Shown piece by piece: positions 48,774-62,150 of a stretch of 64,000 bases of DNA. Source of the DNA: Pterobdella sp. o SKG-2022 (lineage: Eukaryota > Annelida > Clitellata > Hirudinida > Piscicolidae); the NCBI GenBank assembly GCA_964035795.1, contig OZ038320.1:19610589-19674588 (forward strand), written 5' to 3'. Each line of letters opens with the position of its first letter. Within the stretch, counting starts at the first letter, position 1. The notes beneath the pieces are model-generated. The model had not been told where the DNA came from. It did not search any database and worked only from the letters and a program-made list of their open reading frames with translations. A program made the position numbers and the translations under genes.

Positions 48774-51700
48774 AAGTTTGACACTGTGTTTGATATATTA
48801 TTTATAGCTACACAATTTTTAATAGTTTTTCCAAGTGTTTAAATTTTAAAAATATTTTAAAATATTGAATACCAATCTTTGAAGAGTTCCACAGTTAGTT
48901 TTGATGCTTAGACATACATTTTTTAGACGGAATAAGATTGAACAAACTTCATTTCAAACAGATGAGTCGCTTTGTGTTTTATTTTCAGTATTTTTGTTTA
49001 AACTAAATTCTAGTCGGTTTATCTTTCATTTTAATGTTATCTTCTAATTTTTTTTACTTTATATAAACGATATTTTAGATTTAAAGAGTGTTTTTTACTT
49101 ACTTATCTATATAGGTATAGTCGAGATCTTTCCCGAATCAACGCTCTTATAATAATGTGCGTTATTCATTTGATTTCTGAATTCGTTGAATGATCTGCAC
49201 TTATCTTCTATACATGTAAAAGTTTTTATATGCAGATTCGATTTTTTTAATTTTGCCTTTACGAAGGAAAGAAAAACTTGAATCTGCTGCTATCAATCCA
49301 TGTTACTTTGTACTCACAAGGTGTTTTTCAGCTGTTAAAAATATGGAAAATGATTTTTGAAAAGAAAATTTTCAAAAAATAAACTTTTCAAGAAGTTTAC
49401 TTTGTATTTTTGCATTAAAAAACATGGCTTTTTAGAGTTTGAAAAACTTGACTTTGGCCTTTTTATTTCTTTAAAAGAAAAAAACTCTATTCGAACAAAT
49501 GCTCTCTCTAAAAGGTTTTTAACTTACATTTGAAAAAAAACAGAATTACTATGTTTTCAAATACCATTTTTTTAAATGAAAATTTCATTCTTTTAAATTT
49601 TTGAATGAATATTGAAAGAGTGCAAATGTGGGCAACCTATCGTAATTCTTGCTTTTAGAGTACTTTTAAGATTCTCTTAAAAAGGTTCGAAATAGCTTCA
49701 ATTTTTATAAACAAAAAAAAGTATACTTTTTTTTTAATTTGTGAAAACTTTTCAAAATTCAAGTGTCTTTCCCTTTAAGGAAAATATTTTTTTCAAAATT
49801 CAAAATAAAATGGAGCCTAAATGCCTTTTCGACTTGCAAAACAACTAAATATACCATTTTCGTTATATTCTGATGCATTTCAGACAAAAAATTTTCAAGA
49901 GCTTTTGACCCATTTTTTTTTTGATAGATGACAAAGTAGAGTTTCGAGTCATTCTAAAATATTGTGCTGAAGTTTTAAAATTTCGACGAACAAAACATAA
50001 CGATAAATTTATTTCATGTTCTGATTTTAAACATATTTTTGATCGCTTCTTTCTTCTTTTTCAATAAAAATTCATATTAATTGTTTTATTAAATATTCAG
50101 AAATAAATATTTTTTAAAATTAAAGAAACCATTATTTCAAATAAAAATTTTTCTTAGCCATCTAAAAAAACGAAAAGAATAAAAAATCATCTAATTAGCA
50201 CCATTATTATTCTATGAAAGATTAAGTAGATTAATTAAAAAGAATAGAGCTTCTAAAAAACAGGTGTATCTATACTTTTGTATCTAATCCATTACTTTCC
50301 CATTGATTTTGCTTCTTTTCGATATTCTCAGCAAGGTTTAATGGAAAAAAAACTTAGTAAGAGCTTAATATTACAGAGTGTATGATAGATGGTTTGATTG
50401 ATGGATGTAGAAAAATAATTAGTGTGAAATTAATTATTATTTTTTAATTGAATAAAAATAATTGATAAAATTATTATTCATTAATTACATATCCGAAACA
50501 ACTTTGAAAAAAATATTTTGAAGTTTTTTACAATAAAAATGAATTTAAGTTAAATTAGAGCCAAAAGCTGGAATAATAGCTTCAACGCACCGTTTATGCC
50601 ACCATATATATTAATCCATTAATCTTTTAATTCTATGAAATGAATCAATATCTTATAAAAGATAATGCAACTTGGATAATATTATTTAGGATCTCAGTTT
50701 TTTTTATAATTCTTCCAAGTAGGACAAGCTCTCACCAACACCACAAGAGTGAATAAAACGACAAGAACTATTGAGTATAATCATTATCATCTACATTTTA
50801 AAAGTATAAATAATTAAAATTTAATATACACTTACTAATATATATTAGCAGATAGACCCAGATACAATACAGTTAGCTTCCATTGTATTAGGGGGTTTCA
50901 ATGCTTTCACATTTTTCTGTCATCCTTTTCATGAGGGTTATTGATATTTCAAAAGACATTCCTACGTTTCCAATTCAATTCAAAACTGAGCGTTTGAATG
51001 GTGTATAGGGATACTTAAAAGTAGGGTGTCCATAAAGTATCGGTTACATTCATATTCTAAACCCCAAAATTTCCTAAATATTATTTTGTATTTATCATTT
51101 GTTATATATTGTTAAGTGATAATATTTTCAATCAAATCAAATAGGATTTTTTTATATATCTCTACCCTCGAAACTCGTTCATAAGATCCAGCTAAAGCTT
51201 TGGTGAAATCGTGGGTTTGATTTCTTGTACATGCATCTCTAAAAACACGACTGCTTGTAGCTATATACATAACAAATACTTTATAACTGAATATCATTGC
51301 AGTAATAAGAAACTGAGAATCGCGTGTTGGGAAGGTAGCTTGGTGTGTAGGCCTATGAAACATATGTATTCCTCCAACGAACCTTGATTTCAATCATATT
51401 TACACTGTAATATGATATGAAAGTAATAAAAAATCTGTAAATTTTGGTTCATATCAGTGAAATAATAATAATCATATTTATACAATTAGTTTTGATCAAT
51501 CATTTTGAATATTTTCATTTTTTTTCAATTAGAAAAATATGTATATATAAATGTGAAGTATTAATATTCCTTCAATGTATTTTTTTTCTTACCATATTAA
51601 TAAAAAGATTTTCAGACTTATATATTCAGTTGGAAGTATTAGTGTTGTGAGGCAGTTACAAGCTTTTATGCTACAGATATAGTATTAATTTGAAAACAAA

Positions 51701-52285
51701 GACATTTCTAAGTTAATTGAAATATTAGGTTACTTTTATTTAATATAAATAACTCTTGAAGGTAAATCCAGTGATGAAATATGTTGATAAACATTCAGAA
51801 ATAAATGTTTGCATATGTTTGATGAAGAAAATTCACTGCTTGAAAGATAAAAAACAAAATTTAAATGGGTAAATTCAAAAAAATTTTTAATAAAAGAACA
51901 TTTCAAAACTAATGAAAAAAGTTAATTTTTTTAAGAAACTAAGCATAAACTATTCAATGAAAACACTTTTTTTTAATATTATTTAAATAATATCATATAA
52001 CGTATCAAAACAAAGAAATCAAAAATACATAAATTTTGAATATTTCATAAATACCAAACTGAAAAAACATATATGACGTGTTGAAAAATGCAAATTCTGG
52101 AAAAAATCTGAAATATGAGTAAAAAAATGTATCAGGCATGTGAACCAAAATAACTCAAAAAATTATTATTTAAGCAATGATTTTCCATTTGTACTGAAAC
52201 TACACAACAGTGTGATATGATGAGATTAATTAACATATTTAATGATTGAAAATAGTTTTTTTAAGTATAGAATTAAAATTGTAGA
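48774..52285. other. AT-rich stretch, weak SINE remnant only
   Basis: No gene is seen. At about 51,165-51,250 a weak B-box-like GTGGGTTTGATTTC follows an eroded head, possibly an old SINE. The minus-strand frame at 51,112-51,393 crosses it and is probably not a gene. Confidence 0.35.
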
Positions 52286-53419
52286 TACATTAATCTCCGT
52301 TATAAACTCCGTTAAACTGACACTTGTAAAATCTGAAATACACTCTTCCTTTGAAGCATTAACTGCCCAAGCCTCTTTCCTAACACGTTCCTTAACCATT
52401 TCTGTTATTTACCGCCCTCCTAACTCAAGTAATTTTATTCGTGAACTCACAGCTCATCTTTATTTTCTTTCTTCGACATTCAATCATTTCATAATGGCTG
52501 GAGATTTTAATACCCCTAATTGTCATCATCTTGATAATCCCCTTAATATTCTTTTGCGAGAGCACGGTTTGATGCAGCATATTAACTTTCCAACTCACAG
52601 ACTTGGCAATACTCTCGATCTTGTTATCACACCTGCTTCTCTCTCTCATCTTATTTCTGACCCTGTCAGCGAAATTTTTGAATCTGATCATTTCCTTATT
52701 TCGTGCCGTCTTAACCTCGCACGGCCCCACCTTTCACCTCATCGTGTCACTTCTCGGTCTTTCATGAATCTCAACTTGGCCGGCTTTGGAAAGGATGTCA
52801 ATTTTATAAGCGATTTACTTATTAATTCTCCAATCTCTAAGGTTGATGACTTTGTTAGTTCCATGGACAAATTGTTTCTTTCGCTGATGAATTCTCATGC
52901 TCCTTTACGCAGTCATACTTTTCGCCCCAGCTTCCATTCACACTTTCATCTGTCTGAAAATGCTCTCTCTGCCAAACGCCGAAGAAGGAAAATCGAGAGA
53001 CAGATATCCAGTCTCCGAAAGCTTTGTGTGCAAGTCCCTGATGATCTTTTACAGGAATTCCGTATTTCACGTAAACTCGCCCGCGCCGCCATTAACAAGT
53101 CACGTGCTGATTATCTTAATCTATCGCTATCTTCAGCGACACCTAACTCCAAAGCCTTTTGGAAAACGGCGAACTCCATACTTCACAGGTCTCCTCCACT
53201 TCCTCCGCGGACTCCTGCGGAATATGATCTTTTTGTTGAAAACTTTAGCACTTTTTTCAAGACTAAGATTGAGTTGATTCATAGCTCGCTACCGATCACT
53301 AATCTTCCCCGTCAGCCCTCCTTAACTGACAGTGATCAATCAAATCTCTCATTTTTCTCACCTCCTAGTGTTGATGAAATCATCAAATTGATCAATTCTC
53401 TCCCAAAATCCCTGTTTTC
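52286..53419 (+). pseudogene. LINE ORF2, apurinic endonuclease part
   Basis: The frame (open from 52,242) gives SVIYRPPNSSNF, MAGDFNTP (about 52,493-52,517) and ESDHFLISCRL (SDH at 52,683-52,691). These are motifs of the C-terminal half of the LINE endonuclease, which nicks target DNA. The upstream half with the first catalytic residues is absent. After the endonuclease comes a basic linker (SAKRRRRKIERQ) and the start of the RT domain (FFSPPSVDEIIKLINSLPKS). There the frame runs off into an unrelated tail ending at 53,525. Compared with related elements, a few residues are missing between LPKS and LLKQF, so a small deletion plus frameshift occurred at about 53,410-53,420. Confidence 0.85.
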
Positions 53420-54645
53420 CTGCTTAAGCAGTTTTCCGGCATCTTTGCCTCCATTATATGCAAACTTTCGGCTCTTTCCTTTTCACAGGGTATTTTTCCA
53501 ACTTCATTCAAAACGGCGCAGGTAACCCCTTTACTGAAAAAATATAATCTAGACCCCATGCAACCATCCAATTATCGTCCTATTTCAAACCTCAGCACCA
53601 TCTCAAAGATCTTAGAAAGGGTTGTTCTCAAGAGATTATCCTCTCATGTTTCTGTACTGCGTAACTTCAACCTTTTCCAGTCGGCGTATCGCTCACATCA
53701 CTCAACGGAAACTGCGCTTTTGTACATCACTGACAGCCTCCGCAATATCTGTGCTACCGGGTCTGCGGCCGTCTTAGTGTCTTTAGATATTTCAGCAGCT
53801 TTTGACACCATTAATCATCCAAATATGCTGCATATCCTTGAAGACTACTTTCACATTTCTGGCATTGCTTTATCCTGGTTTCAGTCCTATCTTTCCGAAC
53901 GCAAGCAATTTGTTAAGATAAGCTGCTCTTCCTCTACCCCTGTCTCCCTTCGTTTTGGTGTTCCTCAAGGTTCTGTTCTTGGGCCCATACTCTTTTCTCT
54001 TTATACTTCTCCTATTAGCGAGATCATACAGAAGCACGACGTTCTATATCATCAGTTTGCTGATGATATTACCCTCTTTACAGGCGCTTCTTACCTTGAT
54101 CCTCATCCCAGCCTCACTAAGATATCTGAATGCATCACTGAGCTCAATCTTTGGTTTTCTAACAATCACCTCATGTTGAATCCTAACAAAAGCGAAGTGA
54201 TGTTTGTCGGCAGTCCCATACTCCTTTCCAAATCCAATCTTCCCACTGAAGTAATCTTTGACAGCACTACTCTTTCCGTAACGTCCAAACTGAAGATACT
54301 AGGTGTAACTCTTGATTCTAGACTCAACTTTACACACTTTGTCTCTCAGATCATACAATCATCCAACTTTCATCTCCATGCGATCAGACAGGCACGCAAG
54401 TTCCTACCCTTTGACACTGCCGTTGCTCTGATCATCTCTTTAGTTCTTTCAAGGATTGATTACTGTAACTCTCTTCTTTGTCGACTCCCGAACTGTCTTA
54501 TTTCTAAGTTGCAATCTCTCCAAAATCGCGCTGCTAAAACCGCTCTTCAAGCCGACTACTATTCTTCATCTCACACCTGTCTCGATCGCCTCCATTGGCT
54601 GCCGGTCGTACTAAGAGCCCAGTTCAAGTTGCTATGGCTCACGGC
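53420..54645 (+). pseudogene. LINE ORF2, reverse transcriptase part
   Basis: In this frame the protein resumes with LLKQFSGIFASIICKLSALS, then SNYRPISNL. RT motifs follow in order: FQSAYRSHHSTETAL, LVSLDISAAFDTINH, GVPQGSVLGPILFSLY, and the catalytic FADD at 54,056-54,067. FADD replaces the common YADD, a usual variant in this group. After it come LNPNKSEVMFVG and KILGVTLDSRLNF, then the thumb-like region (LSRIDYCNSLLCRLP, LDRLHWLPV). All catalytic aspartates are present, so the break is in continuity, not in the active site. The frame ends at a TGA at 54,674-54,676 after the second frame break. Confidence 0.88.
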
Positions 54646-54899
54646 TAACATCTTATCAGCCAGCTTATTTATATGACCGTCTTTCCATCAGACAGACTTC
54701 TGAGTCTCTCAGGTCTTCCAACACTGGTTTATGCCTACATCAGCCTGTCTCTTCTAAACCTTTCTTACATCGCTCCTTCTCGCATATCGCCCCTCACTTA
54801 TGGAACTCTCTTCCACTTAATGTCCGTCTTTCACCTTCTCTTAAAATTTTTCGCAAGCGTTTAAAAACGCATCTTTATAGCCAAATTTCTTTCTCATAG
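54646..54899 (+). pseudogene. LINE ORF2, C-terminal tail in third frame
   Basis: A third frame continues the protein: PAYLYDRLSIRQTSES, then HLWNSLPLNVRLSPSLKIF and RKRLKTHLYSQISFS, ending in TAG at 54,897-54,899. WNSLP and the closing FKK/RLK-type stretch are common C-terminal landmarks of L2-like ORF2 proteins. A frameshift of one base near 54,645 separates it from the RT part. Confidence 0.8.
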
Positions 54900-54974
54900 C
54901 CCTTCTGATTAGAACAGCGCCTCTGCAGCAAACCTAGTTTGCAAACTGCGCGCCCTACAAATACAAATACAAAA

Positions 54975-57359
<2,385 letters not shown>

Positions 57360-57465
57360 ACTCAGGTTTTTAGGTGTTTACCTATCTTCGTGTGTATGTG
57401 TGTATTTTTGTAATTATGTGCATCTACATGTGTGCATGTGTCCATGTGTGCATGTGTGCATGAAA
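57360..57465 (+). repeat. TGTG/ATGTGTGCATG short tandem tract
   Basis: Begins with TGTGTATGTGTG, then several GCATGTGT/CCATGTGT units in tandem. It is an impure microsatellite related in composition to, but separate from, the TG tract upstream. Confidence 0.75.
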
Positions 57466-58756
57466 TATAATATAATGTCTCAAGTGGCATGCTGAGCGTT
57501 CCAACTGGGTGGGTAGTTAGCAGTGATTTGTGCTTCCTTTCATCATAAACTTCTTTATTGCTTATACTTTAGAACTTTCAAGTCTTTGTGCGTGAATGAG
57601 TGAGTTTGTGGGGTGTGAGACATTGTTAGCTTTTGTATGTTCTCTTTATTTTCTTTCAAATTTGATCAGATATATTTGTTTACAGCTTCTTTATTATGAG
57701 GTCTTTGTATCTTGTATTAAATTTTTTTATTAACCTCTGATAAAAAAATTTCTTTAAATTTTCCAAAGAAACTCACAATTCTTATCTTCATTAACACACC
57801 GATGCGAAAGCTACTAAAGATCAAGGCAGGGATTATTAAAGTGGGCGTGTGTAGGGTTTCAAGGAAGCCTTGTAAAGTCAAACTTCTGATTAGTTTTCTA
57901 TGATGTTCGTCTCTTATTATGCTGTTATGTCTTTTCATGTAAGTTTCTACTTTCATATCATAGGGGTGTGTTATGGATGGGTTTTATGGATATCATATAT
58001 CGTGCTGGGTTTATCAAAAAAAAATTATTTCTTTTACAGAAATTTTCAGTTTAGACTTTATAAAAATCGAGATAGATTAGATAAGTTTCCAGGTTATTTC
58101 ATTTTCCAATCGAAATATAAAATAAAGTGTTGAACTTAAAATTTTAAGCATTCGGTTGCTTGTTTCACTGAGAAAATTTTCATTTAAAAAAAGGAAGCTA
58201 AAACATTTATTTTGAAAACAAAAGCTGAAGTTTTCAAAAACTTTAGTCTTGTAAAAAATTTTTAGAGTATGTACTGGAGGTCATGTTGTAGGAAATTTTA
58301 TGAAACATCACTCTATAATAAATTGGGTTTTCATCATATGTGAAGTCTTAGAATATTTATTCATTAGACTGTGAAAAACAACTGAACAATTTCTCAAAAC
58401 ACACGATATATTTTAAATTTGAAAACTAAACAGACAATGTATCTATAGATATTAAAGCTGAGAGAATTGGCATGGAGATACGAAACACAAGAGCACATCA
58501 AACCGAGGTTAAAAGGAAACGATAAAAGGCGAGGAGGTTCAAAGAATAAAGATTAACTTGTTAATGAAGTAATAATAATCTTAATCTCCCTTTTTTCTTT
58601 CAGTCAAAGTGTTAAATCAAAATCTCAGTTTATTAAGGTTTTAGTTTTCCATTATTTAAATTTTTAAATAATTAAATCATGTTTTTTTTTGTTTGTTTTG
58701 TATATTTCCAAAATTAGATTTAAAATTAATTATCATTTTGTTTTCTTCATTCTCAC
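57466..58756. other. AT-rich stretch, no supported gene
   Basis: A plus-strand GC-elevated frame at about 58,430-58,530 reads DIKAERIGMEIRNTRAHQTE but lacks a good acceptor. Otherwise nothing is seen. Confidence 0.35.
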
Positions 58757-58818
58757 CGAGGTTAACTGATGTTTGACCGCCTCATACCAACGTCTGTTAT
58801 TGAGTGCAGATCTGACAA
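58757..58818 (-). CDS. candidate internal exon of an unidentified minus-strand gene
   Basis: These 62 bases of clearly higher G+C lie between a strong acceptor (TTATTTGTTTTTCTTTTTAAAG) and a good donor (CCTCG|GTGAGA). Only one of three frames is open. Entered in phase 1 and left in phase 0, it reads VRSALNNRRWYEAVKHQLTS, a convincing helical, charged peptide. I do not recognise the family and found no phase-matching neighbour exon nearby. It is unlikely to belong to the ephrin gene. Confidence 0.45.
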
Positions 58819-59654
58819 CTTTAAAAAGAAAAACAAATAATTTTTAAAAGTTGAATAAAAAAATAATGAATAACGGTAATGATGACCTAATTGAGTTTAT
58901 GATAAATTTATCAAAGAATATTTATAGATAGTATTTTGCCGTAATAGGAAAACCATTAGCGTAGGTACACGAAGTAATAGAATTGAGTTAAATTATATCA
59001 AAGTTGTCAGATTGAAACATTTTTAAAAAAATTGTAAGATTTCACCAATTTGAAACTCAAAGTTGATGGTGGAATGGTCAAGGCTCGTTATTAAAAAACC
59101 TAAGAAGTATTAATAAGTATTGTAAGAAGGTGTGGAGTGCAGTAATAAGATTAAATTAATATTGGACCAAAAAATTAATGTTTTAAAAAAAATTTTTATA
59201 AAAAATAACAAATAAATACTTGAAATCCAATAAAATTCAATATACTCTTTATAATGAAAATTTTTTTAAGTAATTGGAAACTCAGAAAAAAACAAAAAAT
59301 ATAAAAACAAGTGATACAGAAGGAAACATTTGTGGCCCACTAAGAGCACTGCAGTGTTTACACAGACCTCAGCAAAAAGTGCATCTCAATTAAATAAATA
59401 TCAAGTCCATACGTCAATTACATTTGAATGTTGTTATGTGCTTAAACACACGCATGGTTACCAGAGAAGGTAGGTGAACAGAGGGAATAAACTAATTGGG
59501 GACAGGAATTTAAATAACAATAATTTATTAAAAAACATTGAATTTATCAATGAAATTTATTTGAATTGATAAAAATTTTCAAAGTTTTACGTATCAAATG
59601 GAAAAAACAAAATAGGAAGTAATAGTATACAATGATGTATGAGAGAATAATTAG
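58819..59654. other. AT-rich stretch, no gene seen
   Basis: Nothing supported. Confidence 0.5.
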
Positions 59655-59710
59655 GTGGGTGGATATGCGGAGAAATGATGGATGGATGGGTGAGTGGAAG
59701 ATTCAAAGGG
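59655..59710 (+). repeat. GGAT/GGTG short tandem tract
   Basis: Impure four-base units (GGTGGGTGGATA, GATGGATGGATGGGTGAG). The same kind of unit recurs at the edge of the gap at 60,104-60,127. Confidence 0.6.
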
Positions 59711-60103
59711 TGAATTAAAATAGGATCTTTTTGTTATGAGTCGATGAAATATAACAGTAACAAAGCAAATATATATTGAAAAGGGGGTCTGTAAAAATAA
59801 AAATTATTTGAAATAAATTGAATAATACTTTCAAATAAATAATAGCTTTTAACAAATCAAATCGGTATTTGTATTAAAATGATAAAATATGATCATCTTT
59901 GAATGGGATTCTGGACATCTCACAGATATGGGTGGTGGCTGTAATGGTGGACGGAGGAGGAATGCATAGAACTAATCATCGATGACATTAAAAACCAATA
60001 GTCAGTACTTTCATGAGAAATTTACTTTTGTATATTATTGAATAATTACATATTTTAAATGAAAAGATGCTTCTTAATAATCTAATAAAAAAAATTATAA
60101 ACA

Positions 60104-60127
60104 CACGGATGGATTGATGGATGATGG
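60104..60127 (+). repeat. GATG repeat at the gap edge
   Basis: GGATGGATTGATGGATGATG runs directly into the gap, suggesting that assembly stopped inside a GATG microsatellite. Confidence 0.6.
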
Positions 60128-60327
60128 NNNNNNNNNNNNNNNNNNNNNNNNNNNNNNNNNNNNNNNNNNNNNNNNNNNNNNNNNNNNNNNNNNNNNNNNN
60201 NNNNNNNNNNNNNNNNNNNNNNNNNNNNNNNNNNNNNNNNNNNNNNNNNNNNNNNNNNNNNNNNNNNNNNNNNNNNNNNNNNNNNNNNNNNNNNNNNNNN
60301 NNNNNNNNNNNNNNNNNNNNNNNNNNN
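60128..60327. other. assembly gap of 200 N
   Basis: Exactly 200 unknown bases, the same size as the first gap. The left edge is a microsatellite. The right edge is the middle of a reverse transcriptase gene, so several kilobases of the element may be missing here. Confidence 0.98.
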
Positions 60328-62000
60328 CCAACGGCATCGCTCAATCCAACGTGAGCCTTTTTGCAGACGATGTAGCTGTTTGGAGTCAGGCCTCTAGTCT
60401 ACTACAAGCAGAACAGAGCTTGCAAACTAACCTCAACCACATCGCGAAATGGAGCAAACGGTGAAAGATGGAACTCTCTGCCCACAAGTCAGAATGCTTC
60501 TTTTTCACCACCAGCACGCACGAAGCTAGCTGGCGTCTCAATTTGAAGCTAAGTGGCCATGCACTTAAGAATAATCCCCTCCCCAAGTTCCTTGGTGTCA
60601 CATATGATCGTCAGTTAACCTTTGTCCCTCATGCAGCGACTGTCGGCGGAAAGCTGCGGAGACAGGCTAGTGCTTTGAGATGCCTTAAGACGACTGACTG
60701 GGGCTACGACAAGCAAACATTACGGGTTACCTTTATCGCGACGGGCAGATCAGCTGTTGAATATGCGGCGGCCGCATGGCTACCGTGGGTGTCGTCTTCA
60801 ACTGTGAAAAAGCTGGAGACGTACCAACGATTTGCAGGACAAGCTATCACCGGACAAGTCAAAACCACACCAGTGGAAGCGATCCTTGCCGAAGCTAATC
60901 TTCCAAAAATCGGCACAAGAGCCACACAACTCTGCGCCATAGGCCTAGAAAAGTCGAAAAGGATTCCACCCGAAAACCCGCGTCATCAAATTGCTGAGCA
61001 GTCATCCCGTCAACGCACGAAAAAGCCCAGCTGGCGAGCCAAGGCCGAAGCAGTATGGGAGTCAATTTTCGAAAATACCAGTCCTGCCAAACAGCCAGAA
61101 CTTCTCCCCCCATGGATGCAGATAGACGAACATATATTCGAGACTTCCGGCAGCAAGTCCGGGGACGCTGAAGCTGACAAGAAGTGGACATTGCAACGAC
61201 TGGAGGAAGGCTGGAACACCTTTGACCTGGTTGTGTATACCGACGGATCAGCAACGAGTGGGACCGGAACAGGTGGTGGTGGAATTGTCGTTACTACTGG
61301 CCACCCTAGCGACCCTCAAGTTCTCTGCTATTTTGCCATTCCCACCGGCAGATGGTGTTCCTCTTACCAGGCGGAAATAAAGACGGTGGTTAAAGCACTT
61401 CAAGTAATCCAGGCGGAAGTGCACGTTCAGAAAGCCCGAATTGTCAGCGATAGCCAATCTTTCTTACTTCGCATTCAAGCAACGCACCCATCCCAACCGT
61501 GCAACGACAGGGACGAACACACTGTCCTTAAAACACTATTAATGCTGACGGCACGGAGCTGCCAGATGACCTTTACTTGGTGCCCGGGTCTCTGTGGCAT
61601 CACTGGCAACGAGCTAGCACATGCTCAGACAAAGAAGGGGGCTGACGCTGACCAAACGGACGTTGACCACCACTACATCACAGCCAAAGCGATGATACGC
61701 AGAGCAACGAGGGGCGGGCCGGCGTCCCATGAACTCACTCAGCGGATCTATGGTGATAAAGGATCGAAGGTCAACAGAAAAGAAGAAGGCCAACTGGGAA
61801 GAAGAGATCAGGTGACTTTAGGCCGCCTTCGATCTGGTCACCATTCAGAACTCAAATATTGGTTGGCAAAAATCAACAGAGCAGTTGATTCCATCTGTCG
61901 GAAATGTGGCCTAGGTGATGAAACCGCTGAGCATGCCAGCTACAAATTTCCTTGTATACATCGGCCATCTGCTGAACACCTCCCGATACAATGGCATTAA
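60328..62000 (+). pseudogene. LINE ORF2 fragment: RT end, RNase H, CCHC
   Basis: Starts inside the RT palm: SLFADDVAVW, with FADD at 60,360-60,371. An in-frame TGA at 60,462-60,464 interrupts WSKR-x-KMELSAHKSE, where relatives usually have Trp. The frame then stays open to 62,000. FLGVTYDRQLTF is an RT thumb landmark. RNase H follows: Asp in YTDGSA (61,242), Glu in QAEIKTV (61,374), Asp in VSDSQS (61,449). The fourth site, normally PGH-CG-x-x-GNE-x-AD, reads PGLCGITGNELAHAQ, so His is Leu (61,590) and Asp is His (61,620). The tail has CRKCGLGDETAEH then FPC, a CCHC zinc motif (about 61,896-61,955). The nonsense codon and altered RNase H site make activity unlikely. Confidence 0.88.
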
Positions 62001-62150
62001 ACCCTAAACTGACTCTGATGATATGGGATAAGTGGAAATCGATGTCAGACCTCTCAAACATTTCACAACCCCAACCCCTACTACACTAACTCGCTTTCAC
62101 TCATCGCTCAACAACAACAATCAGCATCATCATCATCACCATAATAATTT
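60328..62150 (+). mobile_element. Ingi/I-group LINE, 3' half, cut by the gap
   Basis: G+C-rich block with the end of a reverse transcriptase, an RNase H domain and a C-terminal zinc-knuckle-like motif in one reading frame. This is the arrangement of I-group elements such as Ingi/Vingi. The coding part ends at 62,000. A short 3' region follows, closing with CAA, CAT and TAAT-type triplet runs (about 62,105-62,150), after which composition returns to the A/T-rich background. The endonuclease and the front of the RT are not present in the window. Confidence 0.85.

Larger units (their letters stand above)
52286..54974 (+). mobile_element. L2/CR1-like non-LTR retrotransposon, 5'-truncated and broken
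   Basis: A block much richer in G+C than its surroundings holds an endonuclease region then a reverse transcriptase, in the order of LINE ORF2. The 3' UTR has a small hairpin (GCAAAC/GTTTGC around CTA) and ends in CAAATACAAATACAAA, a short repeat tail typical of the L2/CR1 group instead of poly-A. The N-terminal part of the endonuclease and any ORF1 are missing, as expected from incomplete reverse transcription. Two frame breaks (near 53,420 and 54,645) disable it. I see no clear target-site duplication. Confidence 0.88.

Noticed and set aside
52425..53277. Extra frames inside the LINE on both strands
   Set aside because: They overlap the endonuclease and RT frames and have no motifs of their own.
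60386..62061. Several minus-strand frames inside the second LINE
   Set aside because: Shadows of a G+C-rich coding strand. The plus-strand frame carries the RT and RNase H motifs.
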